DNA of 64,000 bases from Methylobacterium sp. (GCA_002928875.1 PERO01000019.1:124001-188000), one strand, 5' to 3'. Shown: positions 8,636-17,509, counted from the first letter of the stretch. Notes: generated by a model from the letters alone, not told the origin. Program-made: numbers and translations.

Positions 8636-8660
8636 AAAAAGCCGGGCGTGACAGCCCGGC
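8636..8660 (-). terminator. rho-independent terminator of the receiver/Hpt operon
   Basis: Read leftward: GCCGGGC, six-base loop, GCCCGGC, then five T. It sits 30 bases past the Hpt gene stop, between convergent genes. Confidence 0.85.
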
Positions 8661-8690
8661 GTGCTCAATCCGTGCCCGGAAAGAAAACCC

Positions 8691-9272
8691 TCAGCGACCG
8701 CGCGCGAATTTCTGCTCTTCGGACATCGCCTTGGCGCGGGCTTCCACCACGCGATCAATGGCCTTCTTCAGGTTGTGGATGATCTGCACCGCGACCGGGT
8801 TCGCATAATCGCGGATCTGGCTACGATAGACCGCACGCACCGCATCCACATGATGCGCGATGAGTTGGGTCGGCAGATAATCCGGCTCGATCTTGTCGAG
8901 CAGCTTCGCGAGGCTTCCGGCGATTTCCGAGGCGAGCGGATAGCCGAACGCCGTCGCCTGGCCGCGGATGTCATGCGCGGCGCGGAACAGGTTCGCGATG
9001 TCGCGCTCACCCGGCGCCTTGCTGCGATATTCGTCGAAGGCGGCCACGAGCCGGTTCACTTCGTCGCCCATCCAGTTCTGGAAGTCGCCGGAGAGGTCCT
9101 TCATGGCGCTTTCGGCGGCGGCGATCGAGAGATCGTCCACGCCGCCGGCATCGGCCGAGCGCACGGCGGCCTTGGCGCGCAAGGTGCCGCTGAGGTGGAT
9201 GACGCGCGTGTCGCCGAATTCCTGTTCGATGGTGTGCGGGGCGTTGTCTTCGGGGGCGTTGGGGCGTGTCAT
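8691..9272 (-). CDS. Hpt-domain phosphotransfer protein
   Basis: 193 residues. A four-helix Hpt domain covers about 65-180, with the phospho-accepting His100 in FRAAHDIRGQATAFG, a close fit to the A-H-x-L-K-G pattern. The first 60 residues are variable, with a strand-like DTRVIHLSGTL. No kinase or receiver domain is fused to it. It starts with ATG behind AAAGGATC, 15 bases after a receiver-domain gene on the same strand, so the two proteins are likely phosphorelay partners. The donor kinase must be encoded elsewhere. A terminator follows. Confidence 0.88.
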   Translation of the reverse strand: MTRPNAPEDNAPHTIEQEFGDTRVIHLSGTLRAKAAVRSADAGGVDDLSIAAAESAMKDLSGDFQNWMGDEVNRLVAAFDEYRSKAPGERDIANLFRAAHDIRGQATAFGYPLASEIAGSLAKLLDKIEPDYLPTQLIAHHVDAVRAVYRSQIRDYANPVAVQIIHNLKKAIDRVVEARAKAMSEEQKFARGR

Positions 9273-9287
9273 GGCGATGGTGATCCT

Positions 9288-9803
9288 TTAGGCCGAGTTC
9301 GAACCCTTGAGGAAATTCGCGGCGGCACCGCGACCCTTGTAGGCATCGGCCTTGACGAGGTGCCGGCGATCCGGCCCGAAATAGCTTTCCGTGCGGATGA
9401 ACGGGCGCGGGTTCAGCACCACCTTGGCGATGCGCTGATAGAGGCCCTTCGCCGAGATCGGCTTCACGAGCATCTCGGAAACGCCAGCATCGCGCGCCTC
9501 GAACACGCGGCTGCGCTCGGCATAGCCTGTGATCATGATGATCGGCACGAAGGGGTTGGGGCTCGTATCCGGCTGGCGGATCATCTTGGTGAGTTCGATC
9601 CCGTCGAAGACGGGCATCGACCAATCCGTGATCACCACATCGGGCAGGTGCGTTGCGAAGGCTTCGAGCCCCGCCGCGCCGTCTTCCGCCTCGGTCACCT
9701 CGCGCGTGCCGAAGCCGTGCAGAAGCGTGCGGATGATGCGGCGCATGTAGCCGTTGTCATCGATGACAAGGAAGCGAAGCCGGCTGCAATCGACGCGAAA
9801 CAT
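9288..9803 (-). CDS. CheY-like single-domain response regulator
   Basis: 171 residues from ATG 9803. A GTG at 9872 would add 23 residues, but the conserved domain begins right after the ATG. The receiver domain (about 8-130) has the acidic pair Asp15-Asp16, phospho-acceptor Asp60 in VVITDWSMP, Thr92 and Lys114 in MLVKPIS. The roughly 40-residue C-terminal tail (RPFIRTESYFGPDRRH) has no DNA-binding domain, so output is by protein contact. It heads a two-gene operon with the Hpt protein. Confidence 0.9.
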   Translation of the reverse strand: MFRVDCSRLRFLVIDDNGYMRRIIRTLLHGFGTREVTEAEDGAAGLEAFATHLPDVVITDWSMPVFDGIELTKMIRQPDTSPNPFVPIIMITGYAERSRVFEARDAGVSEMLVKPISAKGLYQRIAKVVLNPRPFIRTESYFGPDRRHLVKADAYKGRGAAANFLKGSNSA

Positions 9804-9975
9804 GAGGGCACCGGTCGCGTCACGGGTTTCTCCCGACGGGCAAGGCCTGTGACGCGAAACATTGGCCGACACCCGGGAATCGCTTCTGCGACCCTGTCGG
9901 GAGACTAAACGAGCTTCGTTAACGCCGATTGAAAACCGCGCGGGCGAAGAAAAGCAGGCGAGCGCATTTCGGCGT

Positions 9976-10800
9976 TCAGGCGTCGAACTGCTCGCGCAGG
10001 ATGCGCTCGTCGAGTCCGTGGCCGGGATCGTGCAGCATCACGAGCGTCACGCCGTGATCCATCTCGATCTCGATCGCGCGGGCATCGCGGATCTCGACAT
10101 GGTCGGCCACGGCGGAGACCGGGCGCTTGTCGGCTTCCAGCACGCGCAGACCCACACGCACGCGGTCGGGCAGCAGGGCGCCGCGCCAGCGTCGCGGCCG
10201 GAAGGCGGAGATGGGGGTCAGCGCCATCAGCGGCGCGGAGAGCGGCAGGATCGGGCCATTGGCCGAGAGATTGTAGGCGGTCGAACCCGTCGGCGTGGCG
10301 AGCAGCAGGCCATCGGCGATCAGTTCCGGCAGGCGCACGGTATCGTCGACCGTGATCTCCAGCTTCGCGGCCTGGTGGGTCTGGCGCAGCAGCGACACCT
10401 CGTTGAACGCGCGCGCGCGGGTCTTGGCGCCCTGGCCATCCGTCACCAGCATGTTCAGCGGATGCACGATCGAGCGGATGGCGGCGCGGATGCGCTCGAG
10501 CAGGTCGTCTTCCCGGAACTCGTTCATCAGGAAGCCGACCGAGCCGCGATTCATGCCGTAGATGGGTTTTCCCGTGCCCAGGAAGCGATGGAGCGTCTGG
10601 AGCATCATGCCGTCGCCGCCGAGCGCGACGATCACATCCGCGTGTTCCGGTTCGCATTCGCCGTAGAAGCGGCGCAGGCGCTGGAGCGCAAGCTCGGCAT
10701 CGGGCGCGCTCGAGGCGACGAAGGCCAGAGCGGGCTGGCTCTTCCGCCAGGGTTCGTCGGGCGGCAAGGCAGGCGAGGGCGGGGTGAGGGGCTTCTGCAA
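9976..10800 (-). CDS. nadK: NAD kinase
   Basis: Makes NADP from NAD and ATP in the cytoplasm. The frame contains the family hallmarks: VALGGDGMML (the GGDG motif), YGMNRGSVGFLMNEF, an N-E-V segment, and LLATPTGSTAYNLSANGP. No ATG lies near the domain start; a TTG at 10800 with GGAG twelve bases upstream gives 274 residues, near the family size. An in-frame GTG (in SGVRAFHS) about 27 codons further upstream is an alternative. The frame also stays open through the upstream tandem repeats into the neighbouring gene, but that extension overlaps a well-supported gene and is not adopted. Confidence 0.93.
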   Translation of the reverse strand: MQKPLTPPSPALPPDEPWRKSQPALAFVASSAPDAELALQRLRRFYGECEPEHADVIVALGGDGMMLQTLHRFLGTGKPIYGMNRGSVGFLMNEFREDDLLERIRAAIRSIVHPLNMLVTDGQGAKTRARAFNEVSLLRQTHQAAKLEITVDDTVRLPELIADGLLLATPTGSTAYNLSANGPILPLSAPLMALTPISAFRPRRWRGALLPDRVRVGLRVLEADKRPVSAVADHVEIRDARAIEIEMDHGVTLVMLHDPGHGLDERILREQFDA

Positions 10801-10888
10801 GGTCGTTCCGCTCCGCGAGGTCTCGCGCGGCTTGTCGCGCGCCGGCGTGACGGGACTGTGAAACGCCCGCACCCCGCTTTGCAAGGGA

Positions 10889-10963
10889 TTCGTGGGCAGG
10901 TGTTTCGTGGGCAGGTGTTTCGTGGGCAGGTGTTTCGTGGGCAGGTACTTTGTGGCGGGTGCG
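10889..10963. repeat. 15-base tandem repeat, four copies plus a decayed fifth
   Basis: The unit TTCGTGGGCAGGTGT starts at 10889, 10904, 10919 and 10934 (last two bases of the fourth differ); 10949-10963 is a degenerate fifth. It lies between nadK and the terminator of the upstream hydrolase gene. Being a multiple of three, it keeps the leftward frame open and would encode a TKHLP-type pentapeptide repeat if translated. Confidence 0.9.
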
Positions 10964-10979
10964 CCGCCGCGCGCCGCCC

Positions 10980-11009
10980 AAAAGAAAACGGCGCCCGCGA
11001 GGGGCGCCG
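10980..11009 (-). terminator. rho-independent terminator of the metallo-hydrolase gene
   Basis: Leftward hairpin CGGCGCCC / GGGCGCCG (10989-11009) followed by TTTTCTTTT, 25 bases past the stop. Confidence 0.8.
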
Positions 11010-11033
11010 CCAGTTCGCGCGAAAGGTCGCGCC

Positions 11034-12026
11034 TCAGAGGACCGTCGACCACGGCGCCGGCACGAGCCGGTAACCCGCGCCTTCCTTGGCGATGAAGCCG
11101 GTGGAGGGGAAATTCGCGTGGTAGAACGAGATCTGGATCTTGTCGGTCGCCGCCATATCGAGGATGCGCTTGCGGGTCTGGACCGATTTCTCGGGATCCA
11201 TGTCGAACATCACGCGCCATTCCGGATTGCGGGCGAACAGCACCGGATTGTTTGTGATGTCGGCGACATACATCAGGGTCTTGCCGCCATTGGAGATCGC
11301 GAAGGCCGTGTGGCCGGGGGTATGGCCCGAGGCATCCACGGCGGTGATGCCGGTGACGACTTCCTGGCCCCACTTGAAGCGCTTCACGTCGTTGGCATTG
11401 GGCTTCAGCACGCGGTGAACGCCGGCGAAGGCGCCCTTCATCGCTTCCGGTGCGGCAGCCGCGCGGGCATCATCCATCCAGAAGCCCCACTCGTTCTCCG
11501 GCGCCATGATTTCCGCGTTCGGGTAGACGAGCTTGCCGTCCTTTGCGCGGGCGCCCTGCAGGTGGTCGCCGTGGAAATGGCTGAGGAGCACCACGTCGAT
11601 CTGTCCCGGCTCGATCCCGAGCGATTTCAGCTGCGCGACCGTCCGGCCATTGGTCGGGCCGCCATTGTCGTTGAAGCCGGTATCGATCAGCACGAGCTTC
11701 GAACCCGTGTTCACGAGGAGCGTGGTGAACGAGATGTTCAGCGTGTCGGTCGGGAGGAAGTTCTCGGCCAGCACGGCCTGAACGTCCTTCAATTCGGCAT
11801 TGCGCACGAAGTTCGCATCGAGCGGCCGGGCCGCCACGCCCTCATGCAGGGCGGTCACCTCGATGGCGCCGATCTTGAAGCGGAAGGTCGAGGGGGCTTG
11901 CGTCCCCGCGAGCGGGGCTGCGGCCTGTGCCGCGCCGAGGCTGCCGAGCAGCGGGGCCGTCCCGGTCAACAGGGTGGCGCCGAGGCCGGCGCCGGCGCCA
12001 AGAATGTGCCTGCGATGAAGAGACAT
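11034..12026 (-). CDS. exported metallo-beta-lactamase-fold hydrolase
   Basis: 330 residues from ATG 12026 (AGGGAGA eight bases upstream). A twin-arginine-like signal (HRRHILGAGAGLGATLL) ends near AQAA at about residue 36. The metal site is complete: HFHGDH with His150, His152, Asp154 and His155, then GHTPGH around residue 230 and a later conserved Asp in YVADITNN. The fold hydrolyses esters, lactones or thioesters with zinc; lactonase-like or arylsulfatase-like roles are possible and I cannot choose. A longer frame start at 12197 lacks a ribosome site. It is divergent from the chemoreceptor gene. Confidence 0.9.
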   Translation of the reverse strand: MSLHRRHILGAGAGLGATLLTGTAPLLGSLGAAQAAAPLAGTQAPSTFRFKIGAIEVTALHEGVAARPLDANFVRNAELKDVQAVLAENFLPTDTLNISFTTLLVNTGSKLVLIDTGFNDNGGPTNGRTVAQLKSLGIEPGQIDVVLLSHFHGDHLQGARAKDGKLVYPNAEIMAPENEWGFWMDDARAAAAPEAMKGAFAGVHRVLKPNANDVKRFKWGQEVVTGITAVDASGHTPGHTAFAISNGGKTLMYVADITNNPVLFARNPEWRVMFDMDPEKSVQTRKRILDMAATDKIQISFYHANFPSTGFIAKEGAGYRLVPAPWSTVL

Positions 12027-12336
12027 ATGGGTTCTCCCTGTTGGCCCGACGCGCGGGCCTGTGCTTTGGAAAGGTCGCATTCCGTAGATCGCGCGCCGGA
12101 GCATCCGCGCCAGACTGTGGCATGCAAGCTTTTCTTGCATAAATCCAAGTTCAAAAACTTGTGATCTGCCGGGGGCGCGCCACGTGATCCCCGCCAAACA
12201 GGCATTTCTGGCCGAAATGCGCGCGGCTTATCGCCCCGAAACCGCAAGAAGTTCTCGGCACTTCATCATTCCTCAAGGTTTGGATGCAAGTTTCTCCGGA
12301 TTAACCAAGTCTCGGTGCCGTTGGACGAGAAACGTC
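12027..12336. other. divergent intergenic region with two small perfect hairpins
   Basis: 310 bases between the exported hydrolase and the chemoreceptor. It holds ATGCAAG / CTTGCAT (12122-12140, five-base loop) and CAAGTT / AACTTG (12146-12161, four-base loop) five bases apart. They may be operators or RNA hairpins. I see no clear promoter hexamers. Confidence 0.5.
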
Positions 12337-14349
12337 ATGAAGCTTTCCCCACCCCGTCTTTCCCTGCCAGGCCCGTCTGTCGGGCGCATGTTCTCTTCCG
12401 TCGCATGGAAGATTGCGGTGATCGCGATCGGCCCGATCGTCGGCGTCTGCCTGACGGTTGGCCTCAGCCAATATGCCGAGCAGCAACGGCGCGAGGCCGA
12501 TCAGGCCTTCACACGCGCGCAGGCCGACCTGCAGGAGGTCGAAAATCTCGTCGGCAGCCTCAGCCTCGTCCAGTCGCAGGTCTCGAGCTTCCTCGAGGAT
12601 CGCACCGAGCGCCTGCAGAGCGACATTCTCGCGGGGATGAACGCCTCGCGCGAGATCCTGAACAAGATGAAGGGCAGCTCGGACGAGCGCATGCGCGAGG
12701 CGGCGATCAATGCCGATGCGCGCCTCAACGCGCTGAACCGCTCCGTCACCGAATTGCGCGATGCCGTCATCAAGGTTGGCCGCTCCTCCAACGAGGGCCT
12801 GACCGAGGACCTCGACCGCACGACGGAAATTCTCGGTGTCGTGTTCCAGGGCTCGAAGGCCAATGACGAGCGCTTCGGCATGGCCGTGCAGTCCTTTTCC
12901 GAGCTGGTGGGCGTCGAGCTGCGCTACCGCTGGAAGCGCGATGAAACCCTGGCTCCGCGCCTCGATTTCCTGCGCTCGAGCCTGATCGGCATGCTGGAGC
13001 GCTTCGACTGGGACAAGGCTCAGTCGTCCATGCTCATCGAGAACCTGCAGAAGCAGGGCGAGGTTTTCGCGGCCTGGCGCGAGGGCATTGCGGCCGAACG
13101 CACCGCGCGCGACGAGGCCGTGAGCCATGCGCGCCGCACGCTGGCGGCCACGGCCGCCCTGCGCGAACGCGCGGATGCCCGCATGGTCGAATCGCGCGCC
13201 CGCCACAGCGACGCCACCAAGATGGCCGAGCAGTTCGCCTGGGGCTCGGCCGCGCTCGCCGCGCTGGTTTCGATCGCCCTGGTGCTGCTCGTCGGCCGCT
13301 CGCTCGGCAAGGCGCTGGCGCATCTCTCCGGCGTGATGCGCAAGGTCGCCGATGGCGACACCAGCGTCGCCATCCCCTTCGAGAAGCGCAGCGATGAAAT
13401 CGGCGGCATGGCGCGCGCGCTGATGGTGTTCCGGGAATCGATCATCGAGCGCGAACGCCTCGCGGCTTCGGCCGAGCAGGAAGCCCGCGACCGCCTGCGC
13501 CGCGCCGAGGTGGTGGAGCATTCCGTCACCGCCTTCGGCAATGCCATGGGGCGTGCCCTGCAGACCCTGCATGGCGCCTCGGATGCGATGCGCCAGGCCT
13601 CGCAGGCGCTGGAGGCTGATTCGCACGCCCTGACCGCGCAGACCCAGGTGGCCGAGAAGGCCACGGCCTCGGCCTCCCGCGAGGTCTCCTCGGTGGCGGT
13701 CGCGACCGAGCAGCTCTCGAAATCGGTGGATGATGTCTCCCGGCAGGCCGTGCGCTCCACGGAAGTCGCGAACCGTGCGGTGCAGCAATCCGAGCATGCG
13801 ACCTCGATGATGACCGAACTCGCCCGCGAGGCCGAGCGCATCGGCGATGTCGTCGAACTCATCCGCTCCATCGCCGGCCAGACGAACCTGCTTGCGCTCA
13901 ACGCGACGATCGAGGCGGCCCGCGCCGGGGAAGCCGGTCGCGGCTTCGCGGTCGTGGCCTCCGAGGTGAAGTCGCTCGCCAGCCAGACCGCGAAGGCCAC
14001 GGAGGAAATCGTCGACAAGATCACCTCGATCCAGTCGGCCTCGACGGATGTTTCGAACGCCATCGGGCTGATCGGCGGCATTCTTTCGGAAATGTCCTCG
14101 ATCGCGACCTCCGTCGCGGCCGCGGTGGAAGAGCAGTCGAGCGCGCTGGCGACGATCTCCGACAACGTCAACGAGGCGGCCCGCTCCTCCGCCGAGGGCG
14201 CGACCGCGATCAAGGACGCGGAAGGGCGGGCTGTCTCTTCCCGCGCGACCGCCGACGAGGTGGCCAAGGCCGCGACCAACATCTCGGAAGAAGCGAATTC
14301 GCTGCAGGGCGTGGTCTCGACATTCCTCGACGAGGTCCGGGCGGCCTGA
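12337..14349 (+). CDS. methyl-accepting chemotaxis protein
   Basis: 670-residue chemoreceptor from ATG 12337; the frame is open further upstream but without a good start. TM1 is about 21-41, a helical sensory region follows (about 45-298, heptad-rich), TM2 is about 302-322, the HAMP domain is about 323-375, and the cytoplasmic signalling domain fills 415-670. The highly conserved tip is visible at about 509-548 ([20 protein letters not shown]). Methylation helices flank it. The C-terminus (DEVRAA) lacks the pentapeptide that tethers CheR/CheB in enterobacteria. The ligand is unknown. A strong terminator follows. Confidence 0.95.
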   Translation: MKLSPPRLSLPGPSVGRMFSSVAWKIAVIAIGPIVGVCLTVGLSQYAEQQRREADQAFTRAQADLQEVENLVGSLSLVQSQVSSFLEDRTERLQSDILAGMNASREILNKMKGSSDERMREAAINADARLNALNRSVTELRDAVIKVGRSSNEGLTEDLDRTTEILGVVFQGSKANDERFGMAVQSFSELVGVELRYRWKRDETLAPRLDFLRSSLIGMLERFDWDKAQSSMLIENLQKQGEVFAAWREGIAAERTARDEAVSHARRTLAATAALRERADARMVESRARHSDATKMAEQFAWGSAALAALVSIALVLLVGRSLGKALAHLSGVMRKVADGDTSVAIPFEKRSDEIGGMARALMVFRESIIERERLAASAEQEARDRLRRAEVVEHSVTAFGNAMGRALQTLHGASDAMRQASQALEADSHALTAQTQVAEKATASASREVSSVAVATEQLSKSVDDVSRQAVRSTEVANRAVQQSEHATSMMTELAREAERIGDVVELIRSIAGQTNLLALNATIEAARAGEAGRGFAVVASEVKSLASQTAKATEEIVDKITSIQSASTDVSNAIGLIGGILSEMSSIATSVAAAVEEQSSALATISDNVNEAARSSAEGATAIKDAEGRAVSSRATADEVAKAATNISEEANSLQGVVSTFLDEVRAA

Positions 14350-14376
14350 TCGCGCTAACGGAGCGAAGCCGAACAG

Positions 14377-14407
14377 ACGCGCGGGGAGGCGATCCCCGCG
14401 CGTTTTC
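14377..14407 (+). terminator. rho-independent terminator of the chemoreceptor gene
   Basis: Eleven-base perfect stem ACGCGCGGGGA / TCCCCGCGCGT with a five-base loop, followed by TTTCGTTT. Confidence 0.88.
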
Positions 14408-14422
14408 GTTTGGGCTGCTCCA

Positions 14423-14475
14423 GAGCATTTTCCGGCCAAGTGGATACTGGTTGGCGATCAGAAAATGCGACAAAA
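14423..14475. repeat. GCATTTTC / GAAAATGC palindromic repeat, copy 2
   Basis: GAGCATTTTC, a loop containing AAGTGGATACTGGTT, then GAAAATGCGACAAAA. The loop is well preserved relative to copy 3 at 50788-50839. It lies between convergent genes. Confidence 0.85.
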
Positions 14476-14522
14476 GAGAGAGTGAGAGCGGCCGATCTGA
14501 TCCGGTCAGATCGGAAACCGCC

Positions 14523-16628
14523 CTAGCCCGCCGGGGCCGAGAACATCAGGTCGTGCGTCATGGCCGGCACGGTCGCCAGCGCCTTCAGCGCGTCCTTCAA
14601 CGCATCCCGCCGTTCCGAATTCAGGGCTGCGACATCCACGCGGGTGGAAGGGGGCTGTCCTTTCGCGATATCCGCCAGCTGCTGGTCGAGGATGCATTCC
14701 ATGAACAGCGCCTGCGCCTGTTCCATCGCCGAAAGGTCGCGGTCGGCCCCGATCCTCGCCGCCCGCAGGGCCGCAAGCCGCTCCGCCGTGTTCCGGGCCG
14801 GCATCCCGTGGCTGAGCGCGAGGCAGCGCGCGGCGGCGACGACGGGAAACAGCCCGCTCTTCTTGAGATCGAGCCGCCCATCCTCGTCGGTGCGCAAGCG
14901 GCCGAACATCGCGAAAGGCGGGGACCAGCGGTCGAGCTGGGCGGCCAGCAGCTTCACCATGGCGCGCGATTCACGGGCACGGCCGCGCGCTTCGGAAGCC
15001 AGCGTCGCGGCCAACCCGGCATCGCCGTGGACGATGCGGAAATCATAGAAGATATCGACGGCGAGCAGGTCGTCCGGCGTGGTGGTCTCGGTCCAGCTGC
15101 GGATGCGGTGGGACCACGTTTCTGCATGCCCGTTCCAGGCCGGATTGCGCGCCATCACACCGCCCTTGCAGAGCGGAATGCCGATTTCATGGAGCAGCGC
15201 CGTCATCGCCTCGCCATGGGCGAGAAACCAGGCGTCGTCCTGCTCCGTCCCGGCATGGATGGTCGCGTTGTCCTGGTCGGGCACGAGCAGGCTTTCGCCG
15301 CGCCCGGCCGAGCCGAGCACGAGGGTCGCGTAGCGGGCGGGCGGCGGGCCCAGACCTGCGGCTTCGAGCTTTTTCTCCGCATCGAGCGCGGCCCGGCGGG
15401 TCAGCGCGCCGATCTCGCGGCTGATGATGCCGGCGCATTCGGCGGCCGTCACACCCTCCACCCGCAGGCGGGCAACCACGCCGGGCAGTCGCGCCCAGGC
15501 GCGCGCGAGATCGGCCAGCGTGTTCGCGGTGTCGATCGCATCGCCCAGCGCGAGCGCATCCGAGGCCCGGAGGCGCAGGAGATCGCGGGCGGACAGCGCG
15601 CCGACGAGGTGCCCCGCCTCGTCGACCACGCCGAGATGGCGGATGTGCCGCCGCTCCATGCGGCCGATCGCGCGGTAGATATAGGCCTCGGCCGGGACGG
15701 TGAGGAGCGGGCGCGTCGCGATCTCGCCCAGGCTCTTCGCCAGCGCCACCGGCCCGGCCGTGCCGATCTGGCGGATGACGTCGCGCTCGGTGACGATGCC
15801 GGTTTCGCCGGTCCCGAAATCGACGAAAACCGAGGAAATGCCCTGCTTTGCCATCCGCTCCGTGGCCGCGCCAAGGCTCGTCGTCGCCGGAAGGGTCACG
15901 GGGGCAAGCGTCGCGATGTCCTTCACGCGGTGGCGGAAGGGATAGGCGTCGATGCGCGCCAGCGCGCCTTCGCTCACGGTCGGGCGCACCGGTTCCACCC
16001 AGCCCGCGCGCGCATAGCCCTCGAGCGCGCGGGTCAGCTGCCGGCAGGCGGCCTCCGCCTCGCCGAAAGTGCGGATCGAGCGCTCGCGCAAGTGCGGGAG
16101 CAGGGCCAGGAAGAGCTGCGCGGTGAGCCGCGCATCGGCCAGGGCATCGTGCCGGCCGACAACCGCCAGGCCGAGATGGCTCGCCAGCGCATCGAGCGTG
16201 AAACCGGCGAGCCGCGGAAAGCACAATTCGCCGAGGAGGCGCGTATCCAGCACCCGGCTGGAGGCCGGAACAATGCCGGACAATTTGCCCTCCCGCGCGA
16301 GGATCGCCAGATCGAAGCCGACATTGTGCCCGATCAGCACCGCCTCGCCGGCATAGGCCTGAAAGTCGGCATACGCATCGGGAAAGCCGGGCGCCTGGGC
16401 GACATCCCCATCGCCGAGGCCATGGATGGCCGTGGAGGCCGGCGGAATGGCGATGCCGGGATTGACCTTGGTCTCGAAGGTCGTCGTCTCGTCGAGATGC
16501 CCGGCGACCAGCCGCACCGCGCCGATCTGCAGGAGCCGGGCCTGTCCAGGATCGAGCCCGGTGGTTTCCGTGTCGAAGACTACGGCATCGAGCGCGAGCA
16601 GCGGATCCGTGGCGATCAGCGCCGGCAT
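14523..16628 (-). CDS. exonuclease-CBS-DUF294 nucleotidyltransferase fusion
   Basis: 701 residues with three parts. Residues 10-180 form a DnaQ-like 3'-5' exonuclease with all DEDDh residues: Asp19 and Glu21 (FDTETTG), Asp106 (GHNVGFDLAIL), His160 and Asp165. Residues about 235-365 hold a pair of CBS domains (LPATTSLGAATERMA; HIRHLGVVDEAGHLVGA), which usually bind adenosine nucleotides. Residues about 430-695 match DUF294, a GlnD-like nucleotidyltransferase with GSAGRGESLLVPDQDN, plus its helical C-terminal domain. CBS-DUF294 proteins often sit beside sodium:solute symporters with DUF4212 partners, as here, sometimes with a separate exonuclease gene. A role in controlling the transporter is an inference from context. 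The start follows AGGGAG. Confidence 0.88.
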   Translation of the reverse strand: MPALIATDPLLALDAVVFDTETTGLDPGQARLLQIGAVRLVAGHLDETTTFETKVNPGIAIPPASTAIHGLGDGDVAQAPGFPDAYADFQAYAGEAVLIGHNVGFDLAILAREGKLSGIVPASSRVLDTRLLGELCFPRLAGFTLDALASHLGLAVVGRHDALADARLTAQLFLALLPHLRERSIRTFGEAEAACRQLTRALEGYARAGWVEPVRPTVSEGALARIDAYPFRHRVKDIATLAPVTLPATTSLGAATERMAKQGISSVFVDFGTGETGIVTERDVIRQIGTAGPVALAKSLGEIATRPLLTVPAEAYIYRAIGRMERRHIRHLGVVDEAGHLVGALSARDLLRLRASDALALGDAIDTANTLADLARAWARLPGVVARLRVEGVTAAECAGIISREIGALTRRAALDAEKKLEAAGLGPPPARYATLVLGSAGRGESLLVPDQDNATIHAGTEQDDAWFLAHGEAMTALLHEIGIPLCKGGVMARNPAWNGHAETWSHRIRSWTETTTPDDLLAVDIFYDFRIVHGDAGLAATLASEARGRARESRAMVKLLAAQLDRWSPPFAMFGRLRTDEDGRLDLKKSGLFPVVAAARCLALSHGMPARNTAERLAALRAARIGADRDLSAMEQAQALFMECILDQQLADIAKGQPPSTRVDVAALNSERRDALKDALKALATVPAMTHDLMFSAPAG

Positions 16629-16722
16629 GGCATCGGGCTCCCTTCGCAGGCATCGCCGGAACGCGACCGGCGGGCCGAACGATAGCCGGACGGCACCCGC
16701 CGCGCCATGCGCTGGCGCAAGC

Positions 16723-17076
16723 TCAGCCGTTGCCGCTCAAAAGGCCCATCAGGCTCGGAAGGGTGATGAGGAAGAGCGCGCCAAGCCACACCGCCATCGA
16801 AGTCGGGTCGCTCTGCTGGCGACCCGTCACGCGCTCGTAGATCGCGGCCGGAATGCCCGAGATCATGACCGTGCTCACCGCGATCAACAGGGATGTGAGG
16901 TAGAAGGTGACAACGGGCGAGGTGATGTAGAAACCGCGCAGGATCGGCCCGAACAGGATCGCGACACTGTTGAAATAAGGCGAGAAATGCATCCCGTTCA
17001 GCAGGGAAAGGGAGGCAATGCCAATGAAGAAGCCGTCCTGCTTCAGCAGCGCCTCACGGCGGTCCATCTCCGACAT
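16723..17076 (-). CDS. small membrane protein of unknown function
   Basis: 117 residues from ATG 17076, whose A is shared with the TGA of the upstream YggT gene (TGATG), so translation is coupled. Three hydrophobic stretches are visible: about 30-52 (NSVAILFGPILRGFYITS), 55-75 (FYLTSLLIAVSTVMISGIPA) and 93-112 (AVWLGALFLITLPSLMGLL). I do not recognise the family. It lies between yggT and the DUF294 fusion on one probable transcript. Confidence 0.8.
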   Translation of the reverse strand: MSEMDRREALLKQDGFFIGIASLSLLNGMHFSPYFNSVAILFGPILRGFYITSPVVTFYLTSLLIAVSTVMISGIPAAIYERVTGRQQSDPTSMAVWLGALFLITLPSLMGLLSGNG

Positions 17077-17381
17077 CACTGCGCTCCCACTTGCGGCAGA
17101 AAGCCATACATCACCGCGATCAACAGCCAGAGGATGCGCAGGATGATGAGCCAGAACACCGCAAAGATCATCACCAGTCCCGGTGCCACGATCCGCGGGG
17201 TGATGGCCCGCACGGCGTGGAGAACGGGGTCGGTCACCTGGCAGAAGACGCGCCAGATCACGAGTTCGCTTTGCGGACGGAAGAACAGTGACAGCATGTA
17301 GCGCCCGATGAGCGTGTAGAGCAGGATCGAAATCACCATGTTCGGCCCGTTATAGAGCCAGAAGGCAGCATCGGCCGACAT
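17076..17381 (-). CDS. YggT family membrane protein
   Basis: 101 residues from ATG 17381, with GAAGGG upstream. The family pattern is present: an N-terminal helix (MVISILLYTLIGRYMLS), the loop CQVTDPVLHAVRAITPRIV with the conserved D-P and P residues, and a second pair of helices (VMIFAVFWLIILRILWLL). YggT proteins are linked to osmotic protection and membrane integrity in other bacteria; the mechanism is not settled. It is the first gene after the symporter's terminator and probably starts its own operon with the next two genes. Confidence 0.85.
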   Translation of the reverse strand: MSADAAFWLYNGPNMVISILLYTLIGRYMLSLFFRPQSELVIWRVFCQVTDPVLHAVRAITPRIVAPGLVMIFAVFWLIILRILWLLIAVMYGFLPQVGAQ

Positions 17382-17453
17382 GAAAATCCCTTCAGGACGC
17401 TGGGCACAGGAATGCGCTTGGCGCACACGGCCGACAGATAGCGGGCGGTAGCC

Positions 17454-17487
17454 GGAAAGAAAAGGGCGGGAGATCGCTCTCCCGCCC
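17454..17487 (-). terminator. rho-independent terminator of the symporter operon
   Basis: Leftward hairpin GGGCGGGAGA / TCTCCCGCCC with a four-base loop, followed by TTTTCTTT. It lies 22 bases after the symporter stop and separates it from yggT. Confidence 0.9.
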
Positions 17488-17509
17488 CGGTTTGTCTTAC
17501 CGGATGGCG

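Noticed and set aside
10889..10963. CRISPR-like array
   Set aside because: The repeats are directly adjacent with no spacers and no cas genes are near.
9976..11373. 465-residue version of NAD kinase reading through the tandem repeats
   Set aside because: Its N-terminal third overlaps the metallo-hydrolase gene on the same strand and crosses that gene's terminator; the extension has no domain.
12027..12197. 57-residue N-terminal extension of the metallo-hydrolase
   Set aside because: It would bury the twin-arginine signal, and the ATG at 12026 has a good ribosome site.
12301..14439. 712-codon minus-strand frame opposite the chemoreceptor
   Set aside because: Antisense shadow of a well-supported MCP gene; low-complexity His/Arg/Gly-rich product typical of high-GC third-position effects.
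14451..16685. 744-codon plus-strand frame
   Set aside because: Shadow of the exonuclease-CBS-DUF294 gene; its product is Arg/Gly/His-rich with no domain.
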